From JAAZKA01 sp034926225 (lineage in GTDB: Bacteria; Bacillota; Clostridia; Oscillospirales; QAMX01), in assembly GCA_034926225.1 (NCBI GenBank), contig JAYFRF010000003.1, forward strand, positions 1 to 64,000: a DNA stretch of 64,000 nt. Reading direction: 5' to 3'. The first letter of the stretch is position 1; the number at the start of each line of letters is the position of its first letter. Positions 1 to 8,055 of the stretch are shown in pieces. The translations under genes were made by a program, and so were the position numbers. The notes beneath the pieces were generated by a model. That model saw only the letters and a list, made by a program, of their open reading frames with translations, was not told the DNA's origin and made no database searches.

Positions 1-1
1 T

Positions 2-781
2 GATAATAAACTAATTAATTGCATGGGTATGGCCTCCGAGGACATGTGGAACAGGCCAATGAGCCCCATATCCCGGTGCAGCGACGACTTCCTGCCCGAA
101 AACCGCCCGTGGTTCACGAAGCACATCCTCCAGTGTTCTTACAACAGCATGATCCAGGGGCAGTTTATCATCTGCGACTGGGATATGTGGTGGACGGGTG
201 ACACCCAGGCTCTGAAAAACAGCGTCCTCCGCGCTATCAGCGGTGGGCCAATATACGTCAGCGACAAGCTGTGGGAGAGTCACGGTGAAATACTGAAACC
301 CCTCGTACTGAGCGACGGCCGGATACTGCGCTGTGACAGGCCCGCCATGCCTTCCCGGGACTGCGTGACTGAAAATCCGGAGAAGAGCGGGAAACCGTTC
401 AAGGTGCAGAATATCTGTTCCGGCAGCGGTGTCGTAGCTGCGTTTAATCTCGATAATACCGGGAGATCTGTCAGCGGTACAGTATCACCGAAGGACGTGG
501 AGGGCCTGGACGGCGATGAATTTGCCCTATACGAGTATTTTTCCGGCGATTGGTTTATCGTTGACCGTGACGCCGCTGTAGAGTTTGTGCTCCCGGACAG
601 TGATACATTCCGGTTGTACATTATCGTACCCGTGAACGACGGCTTTGCACCGATAGGCCTAACGGAAAAGATGATTTCGCCCAAGTCCATAATCCATGAG
701 CCAGACGGCTCAATAACCGCACGGGATCACGGCACCTATGCCTATATCAGAAATGGCGTGTTCTACACCGAGGAGAAGTAA
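2..781 (+). CDS. GH36 / raffinose-synthase-like alpha-galactosidase, C-terminal part (5' end outside window)
   Basis: The reading frame is open back to the first base of the window, so this is the C-terminal ~260 residues of a longer protein. The ATG at 23 is an internal codon. The block with DWDMWW, then SGGPIYVSDK, LVLSDGRILR and MPSRDC is characteristic of the Sip1/raffinose synthase branch of glycoside hydrolase family 36, which acts on alpha-galactosides. The catalytic region lies upstream and cannot be seen. The rhamnosidase gene follows on the same strand after ~240 bases, consistent with a plant-glycan locus. The exact substrate (raffinose-type sugar or another alpha-galactoside) is not known. 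Confidence 0.8.
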   Translation, partial: DNKLINCMGMASEDMWNRPMSPISRCSDDFLPENRPWFTKHILQCSYNSMIQGQFIICDWDMWWTGDTQALKNSVLRAISGGPIYVSDKLWESHGEILKPLVLSDGRILRCDRPAMPSRDCVTENPEKSGKPFKVQNICSGSGVVAAFNLDNTGRSVSGTVSPKDVEGLDGDEFALYEYFSGDWFIVDRDAAVEFVLPDSDTFRLYIIVPVNDGFAPIGLTEKMISPKSIIHEPDGSITARDHGTYAYIRNGVFYTEEK

Positions 782-1024
782 AAACACCCGTCATTTCTGC
801 AGTGTATGCATTGAAAGCCGTATGCTGTTTTAAGGTAATGTCAAGAGTGTCATCGCCGGAGTATAATTGAGTCGGGCAAGAATTGACCCATGCCTTAAAT
901 CGGCTATCCTTTCAGTATGTCGAATAATGGAAGGGAGATGGCCAAATGATAAGGAAGAGGCTTCAGCCGTTCCGCAACATAATAAAAACGGTCGCTTTTA
1001 CGCAAAACCGAAAGGAGAATCCGC

Positions 1025-2929
1025 ATGTTTGAATCCGTACGATTTATAAAGCCAAACATCCCCTTTGACCCCGCGTTTTCCGAAAGCTGTCCCACGCCGA
1101 TTTTCCGCCGCTGCTTTGAACTGGCGGAGATGAATAAAACAATCCTGCGCATCTGCTCGCTCGGCATCGGCTATGCGCGCATCAACGGCAGCTTGGTATC
1201 CGAGGATCTTTTTACCGCACCGGTCAGCGACTATCAAAAAACGTTGTGGGTCTGTGAGTACGATGTTACATCTCTCCTGAGAAAAGGCAAAAACGTTATC
1301 ACTGTTCAGTGCGGAAACGGTTTTTATAACGAAAATTGTAAAACCTCATGGAAGTTCAACGACGCACCGTGGCGCGATCATCCGAAAACTGCGTTGACGC
1401 TCTCCTCGGACGGCGAATGTATTCTCACGACCGATGAGGCTTGGAAATGCTTGCCGCATACCGCGATTATCTTCCAGGAACTGAGGCTCGGGGAATATTA
1501 CGACGCGAGGCTGGACGACGAGAATGTGCATGCAGTGGAATACGACGACAGCGTATGGGCGAGTGCTGCGGTGGACTTGACTCCGCTTACGGGACGCTTT
1601 TTGCTCTGCCCCAGTGAACCGATACGCGCGACAGCCGTGTATCCGTCGATCGGCGTACGGAAAAATACACTTGGCAGATGGGTGTTCGACATCGGGCAGA
1701 ATATCTCCGGTTTCGGGCGGTTGACCGTGAAGCTGCCAGCCGGAACGCAGCTTAAGCTGCGTTATGCCGAGCTGGTCACGGACGAGGGTCTGCTTGACAA
1801 CAACCGCATGGCTGAGCATTATAAGGACGGCGCTTTCATGACCGAGAAGGTGATTTGCCGGGACGGGATCACGACGCACGAAGCGCGCTTTGCTTATTAC
1901 GGCTTCCGTTATGCCGAGCTCGAAGGCTGGCCTGAGGACGCGCTGTCTCCGTCGACGGAGACTTTTGCCGGCGTCTTCGTCCATCAGGACATCCCCGTCG
2001 GAGCGGAGTTTGCATCATCCGACGAGAATCTGAATCGGCTTTATTACATCGGCCGCATGGCGCAGTACTCGAATTTTTTCAACATGCCGACCGACTGTCC
2101 CACCCGTGAAAAGCTCGGCTGGGCAAACGACGCGCAGTCGTCAATGGCGTCCTTCCTGACCAATCACCGTTCGGAGCGGTTCATGGCGAAGTGGTTTATC
2201 GACATCTGTGACGCCATGCGCGAGGATGGCGCGATGCCCGGCATCATCCCGACCGCGGGATGGGGGTATGAGTGGGGCAACGGACCGGTTTCCGACGGTG
2301 TTCTGTTTGAGCTGCCCTACCGCGTCTGGTTGAATACCGGAGAGTCCGGATTGCTGTATTACGGACTGCCGTTCTTTGTCCGTTATCTTGCGCATCTCGA
2401 TTCGAGTCGCGATGAGCGGGGAATGATTCCGTTCGGACTTGACGACTGGACACCGCCGAAGAAGGAGTACGCGGATACCGCGCCGCGTGACCTCATCAAC
2501 ATGGCGCTGGAATGCAAGATGCGCGGCATCCTCAGGCTTGCGCTGCGCCTAGCTGCCGGCGGTGCGCATACAATGGCCGCGGGCGGCCAGGACACGGTGT
2601 ACGCGCTTTTCCGAGATACCGAGCCGGCAGCGGTCGAATATGCGTGTGCGCATCTTGCGGAAGCGGAGAGGACATACGATGCGCTGCGGGAACGCTACAT
2701 CCGCGCATGGATCGGCGAAGACGGAAGATGCGTATCGAACTGCCAGACGGCCGTTGCCATGACGATTTCGCTCGGGCTGTACCGTGAGCTTGCCCCTTTA
2801 AAGACACAGCTTACGGAAAGACTCGCGTATCGCCGTTTCCATCATGAGTGTGGTATGGCAGGCATGCCACATCTGTTCCGCGCGCTGCATATCTGCGGAT
2901 TGGACGAATACGCGTATCAGATTCTTTAG
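1025..2929 (+). CDS. GH78 alpha-L-rhamnosidase, main part, ended by a premature TAG
   Basis: The ATG at 1025 follows AAAGGAG at good spacing. Residues ~1-330 look like the N-terminal beta-rich domains. Residues ~345-600 carry GH78 (alpha/alpha)6-barrel motifs: DCPTREKLGWANDAQ, GIIPTAGWGYEWG and FGLDDWTPP, where the family places its acidic catalytic residues. The product would release terminal L-rhamnose from plant or microbial glycans. No signal peptide is visible, so it probably acts in the cytoplasm. The frame ends at TAG 2927-2929 just after ...YAYQIL, but homologous sequence continues in the same frame to 3262. The protein as read therefore lacks the end of the barrel and the C-terminal beta domain. 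Confidence 0.8.
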   Translation: MFESVRFIKPNIPFDPAFSESCPTPIFRRCFELAEMNKTILRICSLGIGYARINGSLVSEDLFTAPVSDYQKTLWVCEYDVTSLLRKGKNVITVQCGNGFYNENCKTSWKFNDAPWRDHPKTALTLSSDGECILTTDEAWKCLPHTAIIFQELRLGEYYDARLDDENVHAVEYDDSVWASAAVDLTPLTGRFLLCPSEPIRATAVYPSIGVRKNTLGRWVFDIGQNISGFGRLTVKLPAGTQLKLRYAELVTDEGLLDNNRMAEHYKDGAFMTEKVICRDGITTHEARFAYYGFRYAELEGWPEDALSPSTETFAGVFVHQDIPVGAEFASSDENLNRLYYIGRMAQYSNFFNMPTDCPTREKLGWANDAQSSMASFLTNHRSERFMAKWFIDICDAMREDGAMPGIIPTAGWGYEWGNGPVSDGVLFELPYRVWLNTGESGLLYYGLPFFVRYLAHLDSSRDERGMIPFGLDDWTPPKKEYADTAPRDLINMALECKMRGILRLALRLAAGGAHTMAAGGQDTVYALFRDTEPAAVEYACAHLAEAERTYDALRERYIRAWIGEDGRCVSNCQTAVAMTISLGLYRELAPLKTQLTERLAYRRFHHECGMAGMPHLFRALHICGLDEYAYQIL

Positions 2930-3262
2930 ACGGACGATTATCCGTCGTATTCCGAGTGGTTCAAATACGGCGCGACTACACTGTGGGAAAACTGGACCGT
3001 GGACGGCAATCTGTCGCACAATCATCACATGTTCTCCTGCTTCATGGACTGGATGATTTGTTCGCTTGGAGGCATTTCCCCTTGTGAGGAGGCCCCGGGA
3101 TTTGAAGTAGTGCAGATTAACCCGTATTTGCCTGCAGGCATGCGGTTTATCGAGGTAAAGCGTTATACAGACAGAGGATGCATTACAGTACATATCGAGC
3201 GAGATGAGAACGGAATAGTGAAAACCGACATAGACCTTCCGGAGGGTGTAGAGTCACTTTGA
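2930..3262 (+). pseudogene. C-terminal remainder of the GH78 gene after the in-frame TAG
   Basis: This stretch continues the frame of the preceding ORF. It begins TDDYPSYSEWFKYGATTLWE and goes on to SHNHHMFSCFMDWM. The DDYPSY...GATTLWE block and the His-rich block after it are the usual last helices of a GH78 barrel, so they belong to the same protein. An ATG at 2999 could start a separate 87-residue product, but there is no good ribosome site before it. I read 1025-3262 as one gene split by a single nonsense codon. Confidence 0.75.
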
Positions 3263-3444
3263 AGACAAACCGGATATCTAATCTGAAATTTATAAAGTGC
3301 ATTCCCACGCATAAATAGGTTGAACAGACAAAGCATCTCATCAGCACCGATCTGCGATCTGGTGCTGCGAAAATCCTGCTAGAAGCTTTGAGTCGGGCTA
3401 CGACGTATCAAAAGGCAGCTTGGGGGTGTGAGTCGAGAGGAAAG

Positions 3445-4686
3445 ATGAAGATGACACGGGAACATAGAATCGGGTTAAACACCGGCGTTTATATGACGAA
3501 TAAAACTCTGCTTGCGGCGGCGGTGGCGATATTCCCGACCACGGTGCTTCAAAGCTATTTTCTTGGGATTGGACTTGGCTATGAGGAGGTGGCATTGTAT
3601 GGCACCATCGGCAACGTGATAAGTGCGTCCATTATGATTTTACTGCCCGGGGTTGCGGACTTCTTTACGAGGTTTTCGGCCTTTAAAAGAGCGAATTTCG
3701 TGGTGCTGGTGGGACTCGGTATCAATTATCTTGCCATGTATGCAATACAGCTCTTTGCGCCTGATAAACCGGCAGCCGTCATTTTTTCCATACTCTTGGC
3801 CGCCTGTGCGGTATGCGCGCTGTTTATAGGCGTCAATGCGATATTTGACGCTGAAACACTGGTGCGCGTCGGGTTGAACGGAAACGGTATCGCACAAATT
3901 ATGGGGCTGTGCGGCGTGATTTCGAGCGGCGTGTCCATCGCGAGCAGTGCTGTTGTGACGTTTTTTACATCGTCCCCTGCCCTGAATGCCTACTGTTGGC
4001 TGCCGGGACTGGCGTCGGGCGCCGCGATCGTCAGTGCATTGACCGCGCTTAGCTATGTCCGGGTCAACTGGGAAATACCCAGAAAAGCAAAGCTCGAATC
4101 ACCGCTGCGTATCTATCGCGACATACTGGGGATGAGGCAGTTTCGCCTTCTGCTGGCACCGAATATTTTGCGGTCATTCGGGGACAGCGTGGTATTTTTC
4201 GTTATATCGACTGGATTGATTCGTTTTTCGGGGCAGAAAGGGGCGGTGGGCAGCTTCACGATTGCGGTAGCTGTCGGAAATATGCTGGGGAATCTGCTGA
4301 TCACGCTGCTGCACAGAAAAGCCGGAACCGCGAGACTGTATATTCTCTCGGCGCTGGCGACGGGCGCGGGACTGGTCTGCGCATGCATGACGGCGAGTGT
4401 CCATGTCTACGCGCTGCTGATTGTGCCGATTTATACGGGAGACATGATCGTAGGGACGGTTTTCCCCCTTGCGGTGTATGAGTATGTACCGGCGAGGAAA
4501 ATCAGCAGCTTTACGGCGCTACGTATTTTTACGCTGAATCTGCTCAACGGCTTTTTTGTCTACCTGTTTGGTCTGGCGTTGAACTGTGTAAGCTATCTAC
4601 CGCTGTGCATTTTGGGACTTGCCGCATTCGCTATCGGAGGATATCTGTTTTACCGGGCATGCGCGCAGATGGAAAAGGTAACCTGA
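3445..4686 (+). CDS. MFS-like membrane transporter
   Basis: About 413 residues with roughly twelve hydrophobic segments separated by short polar loops, the size and pattern of a major-facilitator transporter. I see no family-specific signature. I chose ATG 3445 because GAGAGG lies just upstream at 3435-3440. ATG 3451 is equally possible, and the longer form from 3388 has no ribosome site. It follows the rhamnosidase gene on the same strand, so uptake of a sugar or of a glycan degradation product is a reasonable inference only. A hairpin terminator follows at once. Confidence 0.65.
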   Translation: MKMTREHRIGLNTGVYMTNKTLLAAAVAIFPTTVLQSYFLGIGLGYEEVALYGTIGNVISASIMILLPGVADFFTRFSAFKRANFVVLVGLGINYLAMYAIQLFAPDKPAAVIFSILLAACAVCALFIGVNAIFDAETLVRVGLNGNGIAQIMGLCGVISSGVSIASSAVVTFFTSSPALNAYCWLPGLASGAAIVSALTALSYVRVNWEIPRKAKLESPLRIYRDILGMRQFRLLLAPNILRSFGDSVVFFVISTGLIRFSGQKGAVGSFTIAVAVGNMLGNLLITLLHRKAGTARLYILSALATGAGLVCACMTASVHVYALLIVPIYTGDMIVGTVFPLAVYEYVPARKISSFTALRIFTLNLLNGFFVYLFGLALNCVSYLPLCILGLAAFAIGGYLFYRACAQMEKVT

Positions 4687-4696
4687 GAGATAGGGT

Positions 4697-4760
4697 ATAA
4701 CACCGGACATTTACAAGTCGCTTGAGGACTCGAAAATGCCCGGTGTTATTATATTACGGT
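4697..4760 (+). terminator. Hairpin terminator after the transporter gene
   Basis: AACACCGGACATTT at 4699-4712 pairs with AAATGCCCGGTGTT at 4734-4747 with one mismatch, followed by a T/A-rich run. It separates the glycan genes from the mobile island. Confidence 0.7.
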
Positions 4761-4809
4761 ATTAAAGACCATTACGCGCAGTAAAAGAATCTTTCTTACC
4801 GAATAGCTA

Positions 4810-5501
4810 GGGCTTGTTCGCAAAATAAAAGAGCACAAAGAGGAAAAACGCAGTTAAATAGAAGCATGAAAAGATATGAAATAACAACAGAACAATGGAA
4901 TCGAATTAAAAATATGCTGCCACCGGAACAGACGGGCAAGAAAGGCAGACCGCGCAAGGATAATCGTATCATGCTGAACGGTATGCTGAGGATTGCGCGC
5001 AGTGGATGCCAGTGGCGGGAATTACCGGAATGCTATGGAAAATGGCGCGGTGTATATACAAGATTCCGCAAATGGGAAGCAGACGGGACATTGGAGCGCA
5101 TTTTTGATGCTCTGAACAGCGATGCTGATATGGAAAATGTCAGCATTGATTCGACCTCCATCAAAGTCCACGAAAGTGCAAATGGCGGCGTAAAAAGGGG
5201 GAACTAAAAGCCGTAGGACGCACCCGAGGAGGAATCAATACTAAAATTCACGCCGTGGTTGACGCGCTCGGCAATCCGCTGTATTTTCAGCTGTCTGCCG
5301 GAAATGTCAATGATTCAACTGTCGTTGATATTTCGGGCAGCAACGTCCTTGGAGACAAGGCATACGGAACAAATCAGATTCTGGATTACATTCAGCGTCA
5401 GGACAGCGAATACACGATTCCGCTGAAAAGCAACGCGATCCAGTCGTGGAAATGTGACTGGTGGACTTATAAAGAGAGCCATGTGGTCGAATGCTTTGAG
5501 A
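4810..5501 (+). mobile_element. IS5-family (IS427-like) insertion sequence, right end missing
   Basis: The left terminus GGGCTTGTTCGCAAAATAA at 4810-4828 matches the ends typical of IS427-group elements and abuts a CTA target-like triplet. OrfA and an OrfB in the -1 frame follow. OrfB loses homology after ...VVECF, exactly where the IS256-type terminus begins. The last ~25-30 codons and the right inverted repeat are therefore gone, and the element cannot move by itself. Confidence 0.75.
4866..5207 (+). CDS. IS5-family transposase OrfA (DUF4096-type N-terminal part)
   Basis: 113 residues that begin with the ITTEQWNRIKNMLPP and RPRKDNRIMLNGMLRIARSG blocks of the IS5/IS427 OrfA, a helix-turn-helix-containing DNA-binding half. 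It also carries the first catalytic Asp region (VSIDSTSIKVHE). The stop at 5205-5207 lies just after an A5G5 run (5192-5201), where ribosomes are expected to slip -1 to make the OrfAB fusion transposase. Two bases upstream of the stop the -1 frame reads into OrfB without a gap. Confidence 0.8.
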   Translation: MKRYEITTEQWNRIKNMLPPEQTGKKGRPRKDNRIMLNGMLRIARSGCQWRELPECYGKWRGVYTRFRKWEADGTLERIFDALNSDADMENVSIDSTSIKVHESANGGVKRGN

Positions 5502-5521
5502 TCCCTGAAAATTTTGTGTAA
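5198..5521 (+). pseudogene. IS5-family transposase OrfB, 3'-truncated
   Basis: In the -1 frame relative to OrfA, the sequence KAVGRTRGGINTKIHAVVDA, NVLGDKAYG and CDWWTYKESHVVECF gives the DDE catalytic core of the IS427 group. Homology stops at ...VECF (~5500). The last codons (EIPENFV, stop at 5519-5521) come from the neighbouring IS256-type end. The usual tail with FFQKIK..RR..TRYDK is absent, so the C-terminal part of the catalytic domain is lost. A GTG at 5255 can be read as a start, but synthesis by frameshifting from OrfA is the expected route. Confidence 0.7.
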
Positions 5522-7013
5522 AAGTGAATAGGATACTTCCTTCCAGGCAAGAATTCAGATAAATGAAAACGAGTTTGGAAGGAAGCGTTTTTTATGGAGA
5601 AAACACCATCGGATTTAATGAAAGAATTCGTCAACAGTCAGAAATTCACAAGCACGACCGAAGTAATGGAAGCCATGAAAAAGATGTTTGCCGACGTCCT
5701 TCAAAAAGTAATGGAAAGCGAACTGGACGAAAAACTCGGTTACGAAAAAAGTGAGAGAACGTCGAACGACGGCGAAGCAGCAGTGTCGAAAAATTACAGA
5801 AACGGGTACTCGCGAAAGACCGTCAAATCCCAGCTCGGAGAGGTTCCGGTCCGTATTCCCCGTGACCGTAACGGTGAATACGAGCCTAAAATCATTGAAA
5901 AGTACGATCGCAACACCGACGGGATGGAAGAAAAGATTCTGTCTCTCTACTCCTGCGGCATGAGCCAGCGGGATATTTCGGAGCAGATCAAAAGCCTGTA
6001 CGATGTCGAAATATCACCGGAGCTTGTCAGCAAAATCAGCGAGAAACTCATGCCGGAAGTCAACGCCTGGCAGAATCGCCCGCTGGAATCTGTATACCCG
6101 TTCGTATTCATGGATGCCATTCACTACAAAATCAAGGAAGACCACCAGATTGTCACCAAAGCGGCTTACGTGGTAATTGGCATCACCCTTGAAGGCGACA
6201 AGGATATCCTCGGGATCTGGATCGGCGAGCATGAAGGCAGCAAGTTCTGGCTTTCTGTGCTCAACGACCTGAAAAGCCGCGGAATCCGGGACGCCTACCT
6301 ATTCAGCGTGGACGGTCTCAAAGGTTTTCAGGAAGCCATTGCGGCTGTGTATCCGAAAGCACAGGTTCAACGCTGCATCATCCATCAGATCCGCTACAGT
6401 ACCCGGTATGTCGGCTACAAGGACATCAAGCCGTTGATGTCCGATCTGAAGCTGGTTTACACGGCCGTCACCGAGGATGAGGCACTGGAGCACCTGACCG
6501 CCTTCAAAGAGAAGTGGGGTAAGACGTACCCGTCCTGCGTGAAATCATGGGAAGACAACTGGGATATCCTGTCCACCTTTTTCGCATACCCGCCGGAGAT
6601 CCGGAGAATCATATACACGACCAATATCATTGAAGGTCTGAACCGTCAGTTCCGACAGGTTACCAAAAACAAACCGTCCTTCGTCAACGACGATTCCCTG
6701 AGGAAATTGCTTTATCTCGCCTCAAAGTAAATTGTCGAGCGGTGGACACAGCGGTGTCGAAATTGGGATGTTGTCCTCAACCAGCTCAACATTCTGTTTG
6801 CCGACCGGATTGCCTGCTGATTTCCCCTTAAAGCAGCGTTTCCGGAAGTAGCTCCGGCATTCACGCCCAGCGGACGCGCATACCGTCGCCGCTTCCGGAA
6901 GAACGGCAATTAAGGAGAAATCCACAACCCTGATTTTATGGAAAATCAGGTTCCTACGCGCTGATTTCTGCCTAGAGGAAATTCCTATTTGCACAAAATT
7001 AGATGGGTTGCCC
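5502..7013 (+). mobile_element. IS256-family (mutator-type) insertion sequence
   Basis: The two ends form imperfect inverted repeats. The left end, from about 5502, contains AATTTTGTGTAAAAGTGAATAGGATACTTCCTTCCAGGCA in pieces. The reverse complement of the right end (near 6965-7013) contains AATTTTGTGCAAATAGG, then TTTCCTCTAGGCA. Between them lies one transposase gene plus ~190 bases of non-coding sequence. I could not find a convincing 8-9 bp target duplication: the left flank is IS5 sequence and the right flank is unrelated. Insertion was therefore probably followed by a deletion. Boundaries are good to about 10 bases. Confidence 0.7.
5594..6730 (+). CDS. IS256-family transposase, ended early by an in-frame TAA
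   Basis: ATG 5594 follows GGAAGGAAG at 5577-5583. The protein has the mutator-type DDE core, with Asp in FMDAIHYK (~174), Asp in SVDGLKGF (~240) and Glu in IIEGLNRQFR (~347). It stops at TAA 6728-6730 after ...LLYLASK. The same frame then continues with IVERWTQRCRNWDVVLNQLN and ends at TGA 6818-6820, which is the usual C-terminus of this family. The family product is about 400 residues; this one has 378 and lacks the last ~30. Activity is doubtful. Confidence 0.85.
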   Translation: MEKTPSDLMKEFVNSQKFTSTTEVMEAMKKMFADVLQKVMESELDEKLGYEKSERTSNDGEAAVSKNYRNGYSRKTVKSQLGEVPVRIPRDRNGEYEPKIIEKYDRNTDGMEEKILSLYSCGMSQRDISEQIKSLYDVEISPELVSKISEKLMPEVNAWQNRPLESVYPFVFMDAIHYKIKEDHQIVTKAAYVVIGITLEGDKDILGIWIGEHEGSKFWLSVLNDLKSRGIRDAYLFSVDGLKGFQEAIAAVYPKAQVQRCIIHQIRYSTRYVGYKDIKPLMSDLKLVYTAVTEDEALEHLTAFKEKWGKTYPSCVKSWEDNWDILSTFFAYPPEIRRIIYTTNIIEGLNRQFRQVTKNKPSFVNDDSLRKLLYLASK

Positions 7014-7054
7014 TGTGTGAAGTACGTCTCCGTATCAAGGCCAGCGGCTACCGT

Positions 7055-7333
7055 TCACTTCCACACCAGAGATGCTAAACAGCCAGTTCTTGCGTACTGT
7101 GACATACAGCGCGTGTTCTGCGATACGTTACCTGTGCTTTCGATTGCTATACTGATACTTTCGATTACCCTATTCTTGCTGTCTAGTAAATAACGGGCAT
7201 ATTCATCTTCTGTCATCGCCCAGTATTTCCGAACTGTCTTCCTGTCGATGTCAAGTTCACGCGCCACTGCCCGCTGCGAATATCCCGTACGTTTCCGTTT
7301 TTGTATTTCTGAGTACATCTCGGTTCCCACCAT
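7055..7333 (-). pseudogene. IS21-family IstA transposase, N-terminal fragment
   Basis: Read leftwards from 7333, the first ~55 residues (MYSEIQKRKRTGYSQRAVAR, then DRKTVRKYW) are the helix-turn-helix start of an IstA transposase. Family-like sequence ends near LLDSKNRV (about 7165). What follows to the stop is unrelated. The DDE core and istB are absent. An AGGAGG-type ribosome site precedes the start, so a short DNA-binding peptide could still be made. Confidence 0.65.
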
Positions 7334-7438
7334 ACCTTTCCCGCCTCCTGTGTTTCATCCTTTCAATTATACACAGTTGGCGTTTCAGTGGGGGATTCTT
7401 CTTTGCCAATATTGGTCCCTTTTAGTTTACCAGTAACA
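7165..7438 (-). mobile_element. IS21-family remnant (left end plus istA start)
   Basis: On the minus strand the element begins at about 7438 with TGTTACTGGTAAACTAAAAG. It contains the non-coding leader and the start of istA, and it is cut off near 7165. The start interrupts the helicase fragment upstream, whose frame runs straight into it. The other end is lost, presumably by a deletion linked to the neighbouring IS256 copy. Confidence 0.55.
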
Positions 7439-7673
7439 GATTGAGCCGCTTCTTAATTAACTGTTGAATGACCTTTACCTGTTCATCGCCAAGTAAAGAA
7501 AAGACGCCGAAAGATTTTCCTGCATACTCAGGCTGTTCAAAACATGCCTGCATTAGTGCAACAATAGCTTCCGCCTCTTTGAGGTTGGTCTTTGCCGACT
7601 CCAGACGCTGTCCATCCGATACTCTATAGTTTACAACCGCTGGAAGTAAAATGCTGCTGCTGGCATCACGCAA
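7439..7673 (-). pseudogene. Internal fragment of a superfamily 1-type helicase
   Basis: LRDASSSILLPAVVNYRV, then EAEAIVALMQACFEQPEY and GVFSLLGDEQVKVIQ, resemble the segment before the last motifs of large AAA/SF1 helicases with a C-terminal nuclease-like domain. These are often found in defence islands. Only ~78 codons remain. The 5' side joins in frame to the macro-like protein (CCFDT then LRDAS), and the 3' side is cut by the IS21 end at 7438. There is no start codon of its own apart from TTG 7671-7673. Family assignment is from memory of similar sequences, so moderate. Confidence 0.5.
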
Positions 7674-8040
7674 AGTGTCAAAACAGCAATTTACAGGAAT
7701 GACGATGTTCCTTCTTTCAGCTGTTGTGTTCCCGTGTTTATCACAGATGATTTCCTTTGAAAACAGGTTTCCGTACAGGATAAAGACATGGTGATTGTTT
7801 GAGACCTTCAGAATGCATACTTTGTCCTTGTTGCAAGCAGCAACCGACGAGTATCACCAGCCAGAGAACAAACAGAATTACGATGCCGAATAGAACTCGT
7901 TTCCAGGTATCCCAAGTCGGAAAAATGAGCTCATCAAGATTTGCTAACATCCCGGCAAGGCCAATGACTGCATACACAGAACCCGTAATCTGCCATGATC
8001 TTCGAAGAAGATATTTTCTATTCAACCATGCGCGTTTCAT
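7674..8040 (-). pseudogene. Membrane-anchored macro-like (DUF6430-like) protein, frameshifted and truncated
   Basis: The ATG at 8040-8038 begins MKRAWLNRKYLLRRSWQITG with two hydrophobic segments (~residues 16-32 and 47-66). The annotated frame stops at 7741. From about 7830 the +1 frame instead reads KVSNNHHVFILYGNLFSKEI, then RRNIVIPVNCCFDT. This resembles the opening of the macro-like domain of DUF6430 proteins (IPVN.YFDT). One single-base indel explains the split. The remainder of that domain is replaced by helicase sequence. A role in NAD-linked or TIR-linked defence is known only for relatives and is an inference here. Confidence 0.45.
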
Positions 8041-8055
8041 TTTTCCTCTCCATCA

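Noticed and set aside
867..1049. 60-codon ORF before the rhamnosidase
   Set aside because: Overlaps the rhamnosidase start and its ribosome site and has no ribosome site of its own.
2927..2929. TAG read as pyrrolysine or another recoded residue
   Set aside because: TAG is used as a normal stop at several genes here, no pylT/pylS or SECIS-like element is visible, and a single mutation is simpler.
7008..7193. 61-codon plus ORF next to the IS256 right end
   Set aside because: Antisense to the IS21 istA fragment and contains no start signal or domain.
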